Shown here piece after piece: positions 25,201-34,176 of a stretch of DNA of 64,000 bases. A model generated the notes under the pieces. The model was not told the origin of the DNA and did no database searches. It worked only from the letters and a program-made list of their open reading frames with translations. Made by a program: the position numbers and the translations under genes. Source of the DNA: Hormiphora californensis (taxonomy: Eukaryota > Ctenophora > Tentaculata > Cydippida > Pleurobrachiidae); the NCBI GenBank assembly GCA_020137815.1, contig CM035359.1, positions 6,939,968-7,003,967 on the forward strand, given 5' to 3'. How positions within the stretch are numbered: the stretch's first letter is position 1; each line of letters starts with the position of its first letter.

Positions 25201-28200
25201 TTAGTCTAAAGTCAGTGTCTTCATGTAGAGTCTCAACCTGTACGGGGATGAGGATCGGGTTTCTTTGTTTGTTTGTTTGTTTGTAGGATCGGGTTTGTTG
25301 TTACTTACTGTTGAATCAAAATAAAAGAAGAATAACAACTTTTAATTAATGGGGATAGAGAATGTTAAACATTAATAAAAGAAGGGAAAATATTACGAAT
25401 TTTAGTGTCTGTACCTGAGCACGTGCATCCTGATTGGCGCTCAGCACAGTTTTCACTTTCTTTGCTTCTTTCAATAACTTTGACATGGCTCTCTTGTTCT
25501 TTGTAATGGGGGATTTCTGAAAGAATATACTGGTAAAACAGATTAGTAGATGCAGCTAGTACAGAAAAGCTCTGTTCAGCTGTAGTAGTAGGGGGATTCC
25601 AGACAGTAGCTACACAGTCAGACCCTAAACTAGCTGTGTTCTTCTTTCTACAAGGGAGTCTGGCTTGAAACAAAAGATTACTATCATAATACGTAATTTT
25701 GATTTCAGTTTTACCTTTGGGTATTTTTCAGTAAACTTGGCAGCCAGATAGTCTCTCAACCTCATGTCCATCTCAAAACCTCCCAAGTTCCTGTCATACC
25801 TGGAAAGAGAAATACAGTAATAGAATGGTAACCTTGGTAACGACCTGGTAACCCCTGGTAGATCCTGGGGAAAATAAAAAGGTATCACAGTGCTGGGGCC
25901 CCGGGGACAACGGTCTAAATACAGATCCCATTCTTGATTTGGTGATGACATCCCCTATTATGTTATACACTCAGCCGGCTTCGCCGGCTTCGTTTGCCGC
26001 GCTTCGCGCGGCCCTAGTGTAGGGGTGACCGCGTCACCAAATTCTTGATTCTGTGCCATTCCCTAAGCACTAACACCCTTGTTCCATGGGCAGAATTACG
26101 CCGCAGAATTACGCCTTGTGCATACGTTGGGCCTGATAATAAAAGGCGTAATTCAGCCTAAATCTTGCCGAATTCTGCCCATGGAACAAGGGTGTTAGAG
26201 CGTGTGGGCATGATGTGTACAATATATCTACGATAGCAGAGACGTAACATCTAGCTAACATATGTACAACTAAAATGTACATCCAACAACATACCCGACA
26301 CCCATGATTTGTACAGTGGGTTTCTTATCTCCACTAATCTTGTCCTTTTGTAGACCATAGCTGACCACTGCGGCTGAGGTGAACTGGGCACCAACTGTGG
26401 CAAATAGCACAATCTGGGGAGGAGAGGGGAGGAGAGTTAGAGACAAGCTTTGGGGCAAGACAACTGATATCAAGTTTATGACTTACCAATGATTGTGCCA
26501 CTGCCAATGACTTACTAGTTATCACACCAAAAACACTTACCAGTGGTTTCTCGACCATCTCAATGTTCCTAAATACTGCATACTGGAGGGCGATGGAAGA
26601 GGGCTGACTCATCAACTGGAGGACCTGGACCTGGGCAATATCTGCAACACTGAAATAGTTGAGTTTAGGAACACACAACCTAGGAATCAGAAACCGACCG
26701 ACACAAGTAAACAACCAATCAGAACTCGTTATTTAGGTCACGTGACTGGTTATCAGCCAATCAGGGACCAGTATTTCCTGATTCGGTCGGTTCCTGCTAG
26801 GAATTCTAACAATATTGTGATATTACTACTACAACAAAATCAACTGATTTGATGTAGTGCATTATCCCGATAAATCGGGGTACGACTGAATTAATCTAGC
26901 ACACTACCGTAGTTTGTTTTCACACAACTATCACCGTTTTTGCTTGCCAACCGACCAACAGAATATATGGGACACCCAATTACCTCAATAGTGCTTCCCG
27001 TTCGCGTTGGTTAAAGAAGGGAGGAGTTACAATGATAACTTTACTAATCGCACTCCCACCGTGGGCTGTTGCCAGGGAAATGGCATGCTCAACCTGTATG
27101 ATGGGGTTGCCAAGTTAGACTGTTATTCGCGCGCCCCACGGGTGAATATCTTGTTTTTATAGAATAAAATAAAAGAGTTTGTACAAAACAATAATGGGGA
27201 TCACGGGATTGTATTGTGGGATACATATCTCTGAGGGAAGAAAGTACCCAAAGTACTATAATTATAGTTTAATTTACCTGAGACCTACTCATATTGCACA
27301 CTGAATATGATAACTAGAAACCGGTGTAAGCCGCAAGTAAACAACCTCAGAACTCTTATTTAGTCCGTCACGTTTCAGCAATCGGGGTCGTTTCCTATCG
27401 GTCGGCCTACCGTACGGAATCTAACAAGGTGTGCTACTACTACTAACAAATGAACTATACCTGATGAGTCATATCGATAATGGGTAACGATATACCGCGA
27501 GTACCGTAATTCAAGTTTAACACTATCACGTTTTGAGTTTGGGTAATGCGCCAAAATAGTCAGGGACAATGCAAATTTATGTGATGTCCTGTTCCTTAGC
27601 ATGTAGTCAGGGGAGATTTCTCAGGAACTCTACTATCGCCTCCCCGATTTGCTTGCCAGAAACTGCTATGTTAACTGTTTGAGTTGGCCGATTTAATTTT
27701 GCAAGCGATTAGGGTTTATTCTTAGAACTTGGTTAATTTCAGAAACCACTATAGATTAAAATTCAAATACTCGGTTGATTGTAAAATGGGTATACTCCTC
27801 TGGGGTAAAATGGTTACCCAAAGTAAATGATCAATACCATTATTATCCTCACCCTTTAATCGGTCCAGCACTGAGGAAGTTAATGTGTGCATGACAGAAT
27901 CTAAGATAACGGTGACATTTCAACACCCGCATAGCCTGATTACCCTACGCTATAAAAGTCCGAGCAAGCTTTCTAAACCACTTACCGTAACAGGTGGCAA
28001 ATTCCAAAAACCTACCGGAAATTTTGAGATTGAAATATAATAAACCTTCGGTTTTAAAATTTCGTCTCATTGGAATGTTTCGATTGAGTTACCTATATTT
28101 TTCTCTACTCGGGATTATGAATATATTTTCAACAAAAGTTGAAGTAACCATTTTGGGGCCTTCATTCCCTAAGTAAAGATAATTATGACCATAGTTGTAT

Positions 28201-29703
28201 TCGTCTCACCAATGGATTGTGAGTCTTTCAATGTAAACTCAGTCTGTTTTGTCAATTCGTTTGGGACTTCTTCTGATACAGATGCAATTGTGATCACGAT
28301 TGGTTACCTAGTATCTCAAATTTCAGCACAGTTCTAACTTTAACATCAGTTTGTTTTGTCAATCATCCTCGTTTGCCACTCTTCCGTTAACCCCCTCTGC
28401 ACACGTATGGGAAAGGATTAACCACACTTCGTCACCTTACTCGCGCTTATACCATCCCACCCCCCTCTCATAGGTGGACGTGCCACGTTAGAGAGCGAAG
28501 AGCGGAGAGATACACGTTCGGTAACCTATGAAGATGCGCGCTTGTCATACACAACGCGCACCGCGCCCTACGTAAAGTAGTGTTTGGAGCAGGGAGAGGG
28601 AGAAGAAAGAAGTATAGTGATTAGTAAGACATGATTAGTGAGTCGACCAATAGAAGCTATTCGATAGCTAACTAAATAAGCAGTTGAATGAGCTAGCCAA
28701 AGAAATTATTAATATCAAATCCTGATCATAGCAAAACCTAAAAGAGGCAACCAGTCGAGTCAAAACAGCCGCACGCCCGTACTTTGACTGTCCCAGATAG
28801 GCATAATGTATGCATAAAAGATTGTGAAGAGAAAGCATCAACATTTTCTAACCCCCGAGGGCCGAGCCACATAAAGTTTTCAAAACTTTTAAAATCACTA
28901 ACCGACATACGATTCCCAATAAACAAGCCCCTAAGTTGCCAGGTTAGACTGTTTTAAATAAAAGAGTTTGTACAAAACAACCCCTAAGTAGAACACATTA
29001 AAAGTGAAAACACCCATGGTCTCCCCAACAACTTCCCCTAAACTTACCCGGGACACAGCAGCATCCCCAAACAACCTCTCATCATCCTTGATATAAACCA
29101 CCATGGGGGTCTTCCTCTTTGTCTCCGTATTAAGTACAATGTCAATAGGTACACCGGGTTTCACGATTCCGATCTGAAATAATTAACATGTTTAAAATAA
29201 ATAATATGTCTGAAATAAATAATTCGTCTGAAATAAATAACATATGTGATAGTTTAATCATCCTATTTTTGGTATTACATGAGACCAGTAGTACTGGTCC
29301 AGTACATAACATAACATACTTTAATCTCTGAACAGGTTAACAACCAATCAGAACTCGTTATTTAGGTCACATGACTGGTTATCAGCCAATCAGGGACCAG
29401 TATTCACTGGTTCGGTCGGTTCCTAGAATATACTTTAATCTCTGAACAGGTTAACCAGCAGTTGATGATGCTGACAGTTGCTTGTAATCTTAATCTGTCT
29501 AGTGGCGCTGATCTGAACGCACTATCAAAACAGAACAAAACAGCGGTACAAACAGGAGAAACAAGACAAATTAAACAGGAGAAAACAGGAGAGATCACAA
29601 TTACCTTCATAAACTCTGTCCCCAAATCAAGAGAAACGAGGGTGGCAGACTGGCCAAGTCCAACCAGGGCCATTGCCAATACCGTACATAACAACCCCGC
29701 CAT
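2886..29703 (-). CDS. HYOU1: HYOU1 / GRP170, ER-lumenal Hsp70-superfamily chaperone
   Basis: Large Hsp110/Grp170-type chaperone of the ER lumen; it acts as a nucleotide exchange factor for BiP and holds unfolded proteins. Exon 1 (29605-29703) starts with a signal peptide (MAGLLCTVLAMALVGLGQS) and then the LVSLDLGTEFMK ATPase start. Further exons seen: 29048-29173, 26984-27093, 26541-26649, 26295-26413, 25725-25799, 25415-25516, 25146-25237, about 24868-24998, 24650-24736, 24496-24575, about 23330-23448, 23071-23176, 19382-19485, 19128-19229, 18738-18843, 4783-4926, 3652-3758, 2886-2979. Landmarks are GVGYDRNLGGFEMDMRLRDY, VLFGGGTRVPRIQEE, SKGIKA, a Lys/Glu-rich acidic insert (19128-19229) and the C-terminal helical domain. 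Splice phases match at nearly all joins, and phase-correct joining of 18738-18843 to 4783-4926 defines a 13.8 kb intron. The exon(s) between 27.1 and 29.0 kb and the final C-terminus with ER-retention signal were not found. The stretch near 23.3 kb appears to have sequence errors. Confidence 0.9.
3218..3313. repeat. Short interspersed repeat bounded by GTCAGGCCAATGCTCTGAC copies
   Basis: Two direct copies of GTCAGGCCAATGCTCTGAC enclose a core with CACAGTTCTCGCGCG and GAGAATAGGGTCA. A second locus with the same core and both flanking copies lies at 4991-5066, and a partial copy at about 3130-3150. All lie in HYOU1 introns. No coding capacity is seen. It is probably a small non-autonomous element or the remnant of one. 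Confidence 0.6.
3739..3984 (-). repeat. ~45-bp tandem array built from a HYOU1 acceptor and exon start
   Basis: Six units of about 45 bp. Read on the minus strand, each unit holds a pyrimidine tract (CCCCTCCCCTCCAG) followed by ATATTTATGTCTCTGCCAGTA, which is the acceptor and first codons of the HYOU1 exon 3652-3758. The last unit runs into the functional exon. The intron therefore ends in several consecutive copies of its own 3' splice site. Confidence 0.85.
3994..4136. mobile_element. Near-perfect palindromic MITE-like element
   Basis: A 143-bp inverted repeat that begins ACCCTACTAAAATATAGTTC and ends with its reverse complement. Its centre is made of GATCGATGAAC / GATCGATAAAC repeats. It would fold into one long hairpin. 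No open frame is present. It lies in a HYOU1 intron. Confidence 0.75.
4991..5066. repeat. Second copy of the GTCAGGCCAATGCTCTGAC-bounded repeat
   Basis: Same arrangement as at 3218-3313, but the core has lost about 25 bases, so the two copies differ by an internal deletion. It lies just upstream of the HYOU1 exon 4783-4926 on the minus strand, inside the large intron. Confidence 0.6.
5228..5331. repeat. (GA)n microsatellite
   Basis: About 100 bp of GA dinucleotides just upstream of the first DEG/ENaC gene. Similar GA/CT tracts occur at about 10170-10235, 30118-30238, 46018-46050, 54640-54745 and 54976-55026. Confidence 0.95.
5508..9136 (+). CDS. DEG/ENaC-family cation channel subunit, copy 1, nested in HYOU1 intron
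   Basis: Amiloride-sensitive-type sodium channel subunit, plasma membrane, trimeric in the family. Eleven exons join in frame: 5508-5572, 5723-5934, 6149-6307, 6384-6513, 6577-6754, 6864-7231, 8039-8175, 8326-8438, 8533-8625, 8712-8787, 8991-9136; about 558 aa. The N-terminal cytosolic part is followed by TM1 (ILWVVVCLGFFGTCIYLVY), then a LPA-ITICSKNP segment typical of the start of the extracellular domain. The Cys-rich region includes ECYQEW and YECDCTPWYY. The pore end is AEFGGGVDFFIGVSFFTAFQ, with the GxS selectivity motif (GVS), then TM2 and CCKKCRRRK. Exon 6 is followed by an array copying its own 3' end and donor. It is tandem to a paralogue at 13141. Gating stimulus unknown (peptide, acid or mechanical are all possible in the family). 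Confidence 0.9.
7178..7710 (+). repeat. 59-bp tandem array of exon end plus donor in DEG/ENaC copy 1
   Basis: Nine units with a 59-bp period start at 7178, 7237, 7296, 7355 and so on. The first unit is the end of coding exon 6864-7231 (IAQSEYECDCTPWYYNMR) with its donor GAG|GTAATG. The other eight are direct copies in the intron. The middle copies share variants (CCGTGG, AACATG), while the last copy matches the exonic one again, which suggests homogenisation. Every unit keeps a GTAATG donor and an upstream TTGCACAG that could act as an acceptor, and each reads into TAATGA. Confidence 0.95.
7775..7852. mobile_element. Short TA-flanked MITE copy (CAGTCGGACCCC termini)
   Basis: Begins TACAGTCGGACCCCAATTTA and ends TAAATCGGGGTCTGACTGTG. 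The inverted ends match those of the fuller element at 32927-33089. It lies in intron 6 of DEG/ENaC copy 1. Superfamily assignment to Tc1/mariner or pogo type is inferred from the TA flank and TIR start. Confidence 0.65.
9137..10960. other. Intergenic stretch between the two DEG/ENaC genes (within the HYOU1 intron)
   Basis: No recognised gene. The likely 3' UTR of copy 1 comes first. A GA microsatellite is at 10170-10235. Open frames near 9786-10069 and 10118-10327 have no family resemblance, and the second is largely the microsatellite. Confidence 0.5.
10971..12604. repeat. ~310-bp tandem repeats rich in hairpins and X-box-like palindromes
   Basis: Units start at about 10973, 11663, 11971 and 12294. 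The last three are 308-323 bp; the first is longer (about 690 bp) with extra sequence. Each unit carries GCGCACCCATTGGGTGCGC (hairpin), a CACCCGGCTTCGCCGGGTG-type hairpin, the palindrome GTTGCCATGGCAAC (altered in the last unit), ACTTCCACTGGAAGT, and TTTATGAAGGAGCA. Each ends with CCAAATTATAATAGAGA. No coding capacity is evident. It could be a satellite seeded by a transposon or by a circular-RNA-derived repeat. Confidence 0.85.
12605..13140. other. Upstream region of DEG/ENaC copy 2
   Basis: No gene recognised. It contains the presumed promoter and 5' UTR of copy 2. I see no strong named motif. Confidence 0.4.
13141..18440 (+). CDS. DEG/ENaC-family cation channel subunit, copy 2, nested in HYOU1 intron
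   Basis: Paralogue of the channel at 5508. Thirteen exons close in frame (about 508 aa): 13141-13245, 13961-14123, 14224-14288, 15877-15970, 16097-16226, 16320-16503, 16614-16730, 16811-16852, 16939-17066, 17243-17328, 17582-17682, 17903-17995, 18124-18199, 18298-18440. The last exon makes fourteen if 16811-16852 and 16939-17066 are counted separately. TM1 is ILWVFVGLAFFGAAGYLVY. The extracellular part includes ITICSKNPYNYT, GFEVYLRTPYE, ECYQEA and YECNCTPWYY. The pore is AEFGGGVDFFIGLSFFTAFQ with GLS. Compared with copy 1 it lacks the intron after FYS. It has extra introns after VLAVE (starting with a 16-bp array) and after LLSDDE (holding a TTAA-flanked element). The segment 16853-16938 has a frameshift and TAG relative to copy 1. 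It either is a newly made intron (frame stays open) or a disruption making this a pseudogene; I favour the intron. Confidence 0.85.
13246..13676 (+). repeat. 16-bp tandem array starting at a splice donor (DEG/ENaC copy 2)
   Basis: About 27 copies of GTAACTGATCTGAG[T/A]G begin exactly at the donor of exon 13141-13245 (GTCGAG|GTAACT). Almost every unit repeats the AG/TG-GTAAC donor-like context. The paralogous gene has no intron at this place: its coding sequence reads straight through VLVVERNKRP. Confidence 0.95.
14330..15547. mobile_element. piggyBac-type non-autonomous element with TTAA duplication
   Basis: TTAA flanks both ends (14326-14329 and 15548-15551). The terminal inverted repeats are CCCTTTGAGGACGATA and its complement. 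The 1.2 kb interior has no transposase frame. It holds several copies of the palindrome GGGTCATATATGACCC, often followed by TATCGTC, at both ends and inside. It lies within an intron present only in DEG/ENaC copy 2. Its immediate flanks (CCCCGATTTAAGGGCACC on the left, CTTAGGGTGCCCCGATTC on the right) look like an older CCCCGATTTA-type element into which it inserted. Confidence 0.85.
17128..17226. mobile_element. Degraded CCCCGATTTA-type MITE fragment
   Basis: Contains ACCCCGGTTTAACG, CCCCGATTTAACGG, AGGACCCCGATTTAATT and ends GGGGTCCGACT, the terminus of the TA-flanked family at 32927-33089. It lies in an intron of DEG/ENaC copy 2. The left end is not intact. Confidence 0.55.
19270..19368. 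repeat. GGTAACCCTGGTAACAACTTGGTTAC tandem repeats
   Basis: Three to four imperfect copies of a 23-28 bp unit in the HYOU1 intron between exons 19128-19229 and 19382-19485. The unit is made of GGTAAC/GTTAC half sites, similar to X-box half sites seen elsewhere in the window. Confidence 0.8.
19620..23000. mobile_element. ~3.4 kb foldback element with inverted ~30-bp satellite arms
   Basis: The left arm starts with unique sequence (GCGCTTGCGAGACAAGTAAA, later ACATCTCGCATG and GACGCGCTCGCGTTCAA) and then about 40 copies of a ~31-bp unit CCTCCCATTTACTCCATCTCTCAGCT. At about 21445-21465 the orientation flips. The right arm carries the reverse complement of the satellite and then of the unique sequence (TTGAACGCGAGCGCG, CATGCGAGATG, TTGACGTG, TTGTCTCGCAAGCGC). 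A smaller nested palindrome is at about 20335-20430. The right arm is much more degraded. It occupies the HYOU1 intron 19486-23070. No transposase is visible. Confidence 0.8.
23600..24180. other. Poly-G / GA low-complexity tract, probable assembly or base-calling problem
   Basis: Dense GAGAGA followed by about 200 bp of nearly pure G with short A runs (about 23940-24120), then homopolymer-expanded text. Proline-rich open frames here are artefacts of the composition. It lies in a HYOU1 intron between 23448 and 24496. Confidence 0.7.
25972..26043. repeat. Short element of four consecutive hairpins
   Basis: Four adjacent short hairpins with three-base loops: AGCCGGC-TTC-GCCGGCT, CCGCGC-TTC-GCGCGG, CCCTA-GTG-TAGGG and GTGAC-CGC-GTCAC. 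A diverged relative is at 44604-44680. Located in a HYOU1 intron. Confidence 0.75.
26070..26198. mobile_element. Inverted-repeat MITE with CTAACACCCTTGTTCC ends
   Basis: Termini CTAACACCCTTGTTCCATGG and its complement enclose GGCAGAATTACG / CGTAATTC motifs that are also inverted. 129 bp, non-coding, in a HYOU1 intron. Confidence 0.75.
26688..26796. mobile_element. hAT-type MITE, copy 1 (TSD CTAGGAAT)
   Basis: Flanked by the 8-bp duplication CTAGGAAT. Inverted ends are CAGaAACCGACCGA and TCGGTCGGTTCCTG. The core holds CCAATCAG, AACTCGTTATTTAGGTCACG, GTCACGTGAC and another CCAATCAG. Located in a HYOU1 intron. Confidence 0.9.
27094..29047. other. HYOU1 intron(s) with an unlocated exon
   Basis: The ATPase-domain segment between GDAAVSR (ends 29048) and VEHAISLATAHGG (starts 27093) must be encoded here, roughly 60-70 residues. 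A weak candidate is a minus-strand frame at about 28750-28900 (SFENFMWL...), but its phase does not fit the upstream donor. A degraded hAT-type MITE is visible at about 27316-27412. Confidence 0.45.
29340..29425. mobile_element. hAT-type MITE, truncated copy in HYOU1 intron 1
   Basis: Right end GGTTCGGTCGGTTCCTAG is present and the left terminus is replaced. A 26-base direct repeat (ATACTTTAATCTCTGAACAG and the following bases) flanks it at about 29317 and 29430. The E-box reads GTCACATGAC, one change from the intact palindrome. Confidence 0.75.
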
Positions 29704-30240
<537 letters not shown>

Positions 30241-31262
30241 TTAACCTCGGAGGTATCCAGGCAGTTTCATGCTCATGAACACCCTGCACAGCAAGAAACT
30301 GATAACAACCATGAAGAGCCCAAGGAAGAGCATAATGAATCGGTTCAACTTGGGCAGACTGAGGAGAGAGAGTTTTAGTTGGCAGGCTGAGAGGAGGAGA
30401 GAGTTTTAGTTAGTTGCCAGGCTGAGGGGGACGAGAGTTTTAGTTAGTTGGCAGGCTGAGGGGACGAGAGTTTTAGTTGGCAGGCTGAGGGGAAGAGAGT
30501 TTTAGTTGGCAGACTGAGGGGGGGGAGTTTTAGTTAGTTGGTAGGCTGAGGTGGGGAGAGACAAACTTGTATGAAAATGTTACACACCGGGGCAGCTCAA
30601 TACCCAAAGTACTTAGTAAATTTAACAGTACGTCACGCGTGACGTCACACCACTGTGTAATATAACATCACGGGGGCTACTCACTTTGCTCCGTTGGCTT
30701 TGTCCAGGACAACAAAACCCATGCTCCCCATCACAAACATGAAGCTGCTAGCTAGACCCTCCATAATATACTGCCCATTGACTCTGTACGCCAGGAAGGC
30801 TACTGGCCGGGGGTTACCCCTCTCATCCATAACCTGCGAGGGGGTACATGAGGTCAGAGGATCATGTGCAGTTGGAGAGGTTGTTAATACATGAGTTACA
30901 GTTCTAGATTTATAGAGCTATTGTTGATTGGATCGTTACAATACAGAGCCCTCTATCAAACCCACACCTTGTCTGTTCGTCAGTCAATCACTTCAACAAG
31001 AATTTAGTAGTTGCAGTCGTCCATCAGTCGATAAAGTGTGTTTTATTGTGTCAATAAGTCAGGTTATATCTCCCCATACCTGTCCGATGCTTGGTGGTTC
31101 GATGATAATATCATAGATAACTCCCCCAAGGACGAGGAAGTAACTGATCATGACGAGGCCAAAGACCATCATAGCAGAGGGTAGAGCGAGGAAGGAGGGC
31201 TTCTTCAGTCTCATTGGAGGAATTTCCAGGACTCGGAATGGCAGGCTCACTAGAGTTTCCAT
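30241..31262 (-). CDS. OSTC: OSTC, oligosaccharyltransferase complex subunit
   Basis: Subunit of the STT3A-type oligosaccharyltransferase in the ER membrane (N-glycosylation). Three exons: 31080-31262, about 30686-30838 and 30241-30351. The N-terminus reads [16 protein letters not shown], followed by a TM segment ([20 protein letters not shown]). The family signatures [27 protein letters not shown] and a final TM pair ending MKLPGYLRG are all present, so the full length of about 149 residues matches the family. The intron before exon 3 ends in a tandem array of acceptor copies. It lies head-to-tail upstream of HYOU1, about 540 bp away, both ER proteins. Confidence 0.95.
30352..30556 (-). repeat. 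Tandem array of 3' splice-site units upstream of OSTC exon 3
   Basis: On the minus strand about seven units of 28-35 bp read [CT-rich]CTCAG|(C/T)CTGCCAACTAAAACT. The last unit continues as CTCAG|TCTGCCCAAG, the true exon 3. The intron thus offers seven successive pyrimidine tract + AG sites, each followed by an exon-like CTGCC. Confidence 0.9.
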
Positions 31263-31563
31263 TGTGCTATAATGGAAGATTGGGTTAAATTAGCATTTGT
31301 GCAGTAGCTCATACACAGTCTGTAGGGGTTCGATAGATTAAACTAGCATTAGATCTAGTGACAAATAAAATGGAAATGGGTATCCATAAAAGGAAGAAAA
31401 GGCCGTTTTTATAAAAAAAAACTTTGAAAACGAACGTAAAAGATTTTTACACACGGTGCAAAATATGTAGCTAAAAACATAAATTATAGTTCACTGTATA
31501 CAATCATATCCGTTGCATACTGCAGTCCAGGAATATTGAAACCTCAGTTTCAAATTCATTATC

Positions 31564-32566
31564 TCAAGCTTTAAAAGCACTCTCAACATTTCTAAAGTAC
31601 TGCGGTCCATGGCCTTTCGTGATCAAATGTGCTCTCTCGATCGCCTCGACCACACCATCGGGCAAGGCTCCTCCCTTGAGCACCTCTAAATTATACTTTA
31701 AATGCTCGGGTGTACTGGCTCCAATCACCAACCCATCACCCAATTTATTATCCAATTTGGAGTGATGTGTAACCCACCTCAATGCCGCTCCAATCATACA
31801 AACACCCTCCTTCTCGCAGGCAGCTCTGATGATATCCAGGGCATCAAAGTAGCTCGCCCTCCAGAACCTCTCCCTGTACTTCTGCCCCCAGGAGAGACCG
31901 TTAAATCTCCCCTCCTCGGTCTATCTCCTGAGGTTTATCAACCCGGGAGTGCTTGCCCGTGAGAAGGCCCCCTGCCAAGGGATTGTAACAGTAGAAGCCC
32001 ATGTTGTATTTCCGGAGACATGGAAACAACTCGTTCTCCACCATCCTTGTTAGGCAGTTGTACATTCCTTGGTAGAGGGTGGGTGTGACGAAACCGTTAG
32101 CCAGACAAATCTCCTGGACTTGGGCAACTTGCCAGGACACAAAGTTGGACAGACCGAATCGTTTGAACTTGCCCTCTTTGAAGAGTCGATCAACTTCTGC
32201 CAGGGTTTCTTGTAGGGGGACCTCCATACATGGCCAGTGCAGGTACAAAATATCAACTGACTCTGCATCGAGTTTCTTTAGAGAACACTCAAACTGATGT
32301 CGGACACTTTTAGCTGACAAGGTTTTCCCATCACCTGGATTCACTTTAGTAGCCGTGTTTTCCGCTTTGACAGCTCCAATCTTCCCCATAAACTCCTCAG
32401 TTAGACCCCCATTTTCACCTCCAGAACTACCACCGGCATACATGAACGCTGTATCCAGTTCGGTGAAATCAGAGTCGAGGAAAATGTCGATGAATTCTTT
32501 GCTCTGTGCCATGTCCATTCTCCGACCAATTTCCATGGTGCCAAGTGAGATTGTGGTCACCGGCAT
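31564..32566 (-). CDS. AKR7-type aldo-keto reductase, with one apparent frameshift
   Basis: NADPH-dependent aldehyde reductase of the AKR7 (aflatoxin aldehyde reductase) group, cytosolic. It reads from ATG at 32566 with LGTMEIGRRMD, then TELDTAFMYAGG (catalytic Asp and Tyr region), HQFECSLKKLD, DILYLHWP and a long C-terminal half. At about 31905-31915 the frame shifts by one base: upstream DKPQEIDR runs into a stop, while GRFNGLSWGQKYRERFW continues in another frame and goes to the stop at 31564. No intron signals fit there. It may be a base-calling error or a recent disabling change. The rest of the protein is well preserved in both parts, so an error or very young pseudogene is most likely. 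A long palindrome lies just upstream of the start. Confidence 0.85.
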
Positions 32567-32637
32567 GGCTCTTAACAAACCCTAAACGCTAAATAGATAC
32601 AATCTTTAAGTCTTTAGTCTCACCATTAGGCAAGTAT

Positions 32638-32813
32638 GGAGGCGAGACACTGTGTTGAGACGCGCACCATTGCGACGCGCATTGCGACGCGCATTTTGGC
32701 TTTGCGACGCGCATTTAAGCATTGCGACGCGCATGTGCGTGTCGCAAAGCCAAAATGCGCGTCGCAATGCGCGTCGCAATGGTGCGCGTCTCAACACAGT
32801 GTCTCGCCTCCAT
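32638..32813. mobile_element. 176-bp palindrome of GCGACGCGCA units upstream of the AKR gene
   Basis: Begins GGAGGCGAGACACTGTGTTG and ends with its reverse complement. The arms contain repeated ATTGCGACGCGC. The centre is an imperfect GCATTTAAGC / GCGCATGTGCG stretch. It lies about 70 bp upstream of the reductase start codon, so it may sit in the promoter. Non-coding. Confidence 0.8.
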
Positions 32814-32926
32814 AGATTACAAATAATGACAAGCACAATAAGTCTACTGTCTAGGACTCGGGTGATGGCAGATGGGCTAAAAATCGTTGGTTACTTTGCA
32901 GATGAACAAAGTTTTTTTCCTCAATA

Positions 32927-33089
32927 CAGTCGGACCCCGATTTAGGGACACCCTCGGGGGAAAGGTTCTTGTCCACTAAATCGGGGTGTCCACTGTCCAC
33001 TAAATCGGGGTCAAATAAGGTTAATTTCCTATATCGGGGGAAAAAATCCTGTCCCTAAATCGGGGTGCCACTAAATCGGGGTCCGACTG
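32927..33089. mobile_element. TA-flanked MITE with CAGTCGGACCCCGATTTAG ends
   Basis: TA duplication at both ends (32925-32926, 33090-33091). TIR is CAGTCGGACCCCGATTTAG and its complement. The interior repeats CTAAATCGGGGT and GTCCACTAAATC. Size and TA target fit a Tc1/mariner (possibly pogo) derivative; the superfamily is inferred. Confidence 0.8.
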
Positions 33090-33091
33090 TA

Positions 33092-34176
33092 GCAAGAATA
33101 GCTTCCACCTTAGAGTAAATAAAAGTGTTCGTACTTCGTGTCCTATTTCAATCATTAACTTTGTCAACTGCCACCAAATCGTTCAAATTTCAAAAATTCG
33201 TCGATATTTTAATTTCTGGAAATTTTGAAAAAGTTAGCTTGAGCTGGCCACGTGCGCGGCGCAGCACAGTAATTTTAGCGCTGCCAAAAATGCAGCGCGC
33301 CCATTGGGTCCCAGCTTGATTTTCGGAGTGCAACCAAATTTTTCATTTTCACAAAAACTTTTGGAAGGAAAGCGTTAAAATCTTTAATCTGGGTGTTTCG
33401 TGAGTGCTGACAAACGGTTTTTTAAGGTTAGGGCTAAAGTAGGGTTAGGGCTAGGGTTGGGGTTGGGGTTAGGCCTTGACATTTCCTTGCCAAAACGGTT
33501 GAGTGGTTCGGCGGTTAGAGCCGTTTTAGTGGCTGTGCGCACCTGTAAAGTGTAAACAGGCCACCGAACACCCAGATCGTAACGGCCCCCACAATTTTCG
33601 GGTGTTTTGAGGGGCTCGTTACGTTACGTGACCAAAATTCCATCCGGTCTTACCCAAAATTCGGACGAGTTTGGGAATTGGGCCTGAGCTGAGCTGAGGT
33701 GCAGATTGGGCATTGGCATCCTAGCAGACATCTACACAAAGTCTGGAGGTCCAACTCCGAAATTTCAAAACCATCTTAAGGGCAATTTTTGCCATTTTTG
33801 GCGTTTTTCAATTAGCGAACCAAAAGTTTTCCAGACTTAATCTAAGCGGTATTTGTACCTCCATTACCATATTTTAGCATGGGAAAAGTTCTTCCTAACC
33901 TCTAAATTTGAAGTCTCGACTTAAAAGTTTTTGGCTACAAAATTGGAAACTGATGTTGTTTTTTAACAGTAGTGACACTACGTGCAGCACCTAATTTCGA
34001 TGCACTTCGCAAAGAAATTCGGTCACGTGATCGTAGATGTTGCACGCAGCATGGTTCCCCAGGAGTGTCCCAGCTGGAAACTGTTGTCGGTTTCCAAACT
34101 GATGTCAGTTTCCAATTTGTAACTGGAGCGTAATACTAATGTCTCCCCCAGAGGTCTGATTGTAGCGATATGGACG
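33092..34176. other. Intergenic region upstream of the Bcl-2-like gene
   Basis: No gene recognised. Contains a short telomere-like stretch (GGTTAGGGCTAAAGTAGGG and GGTTGGGGTTAGG variants, about 33425-33475) and GC-rich segments. The region just before 34177 is the likely promoter/5' UTR of the Bcl-2-like gene. Confidence 0.5.
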
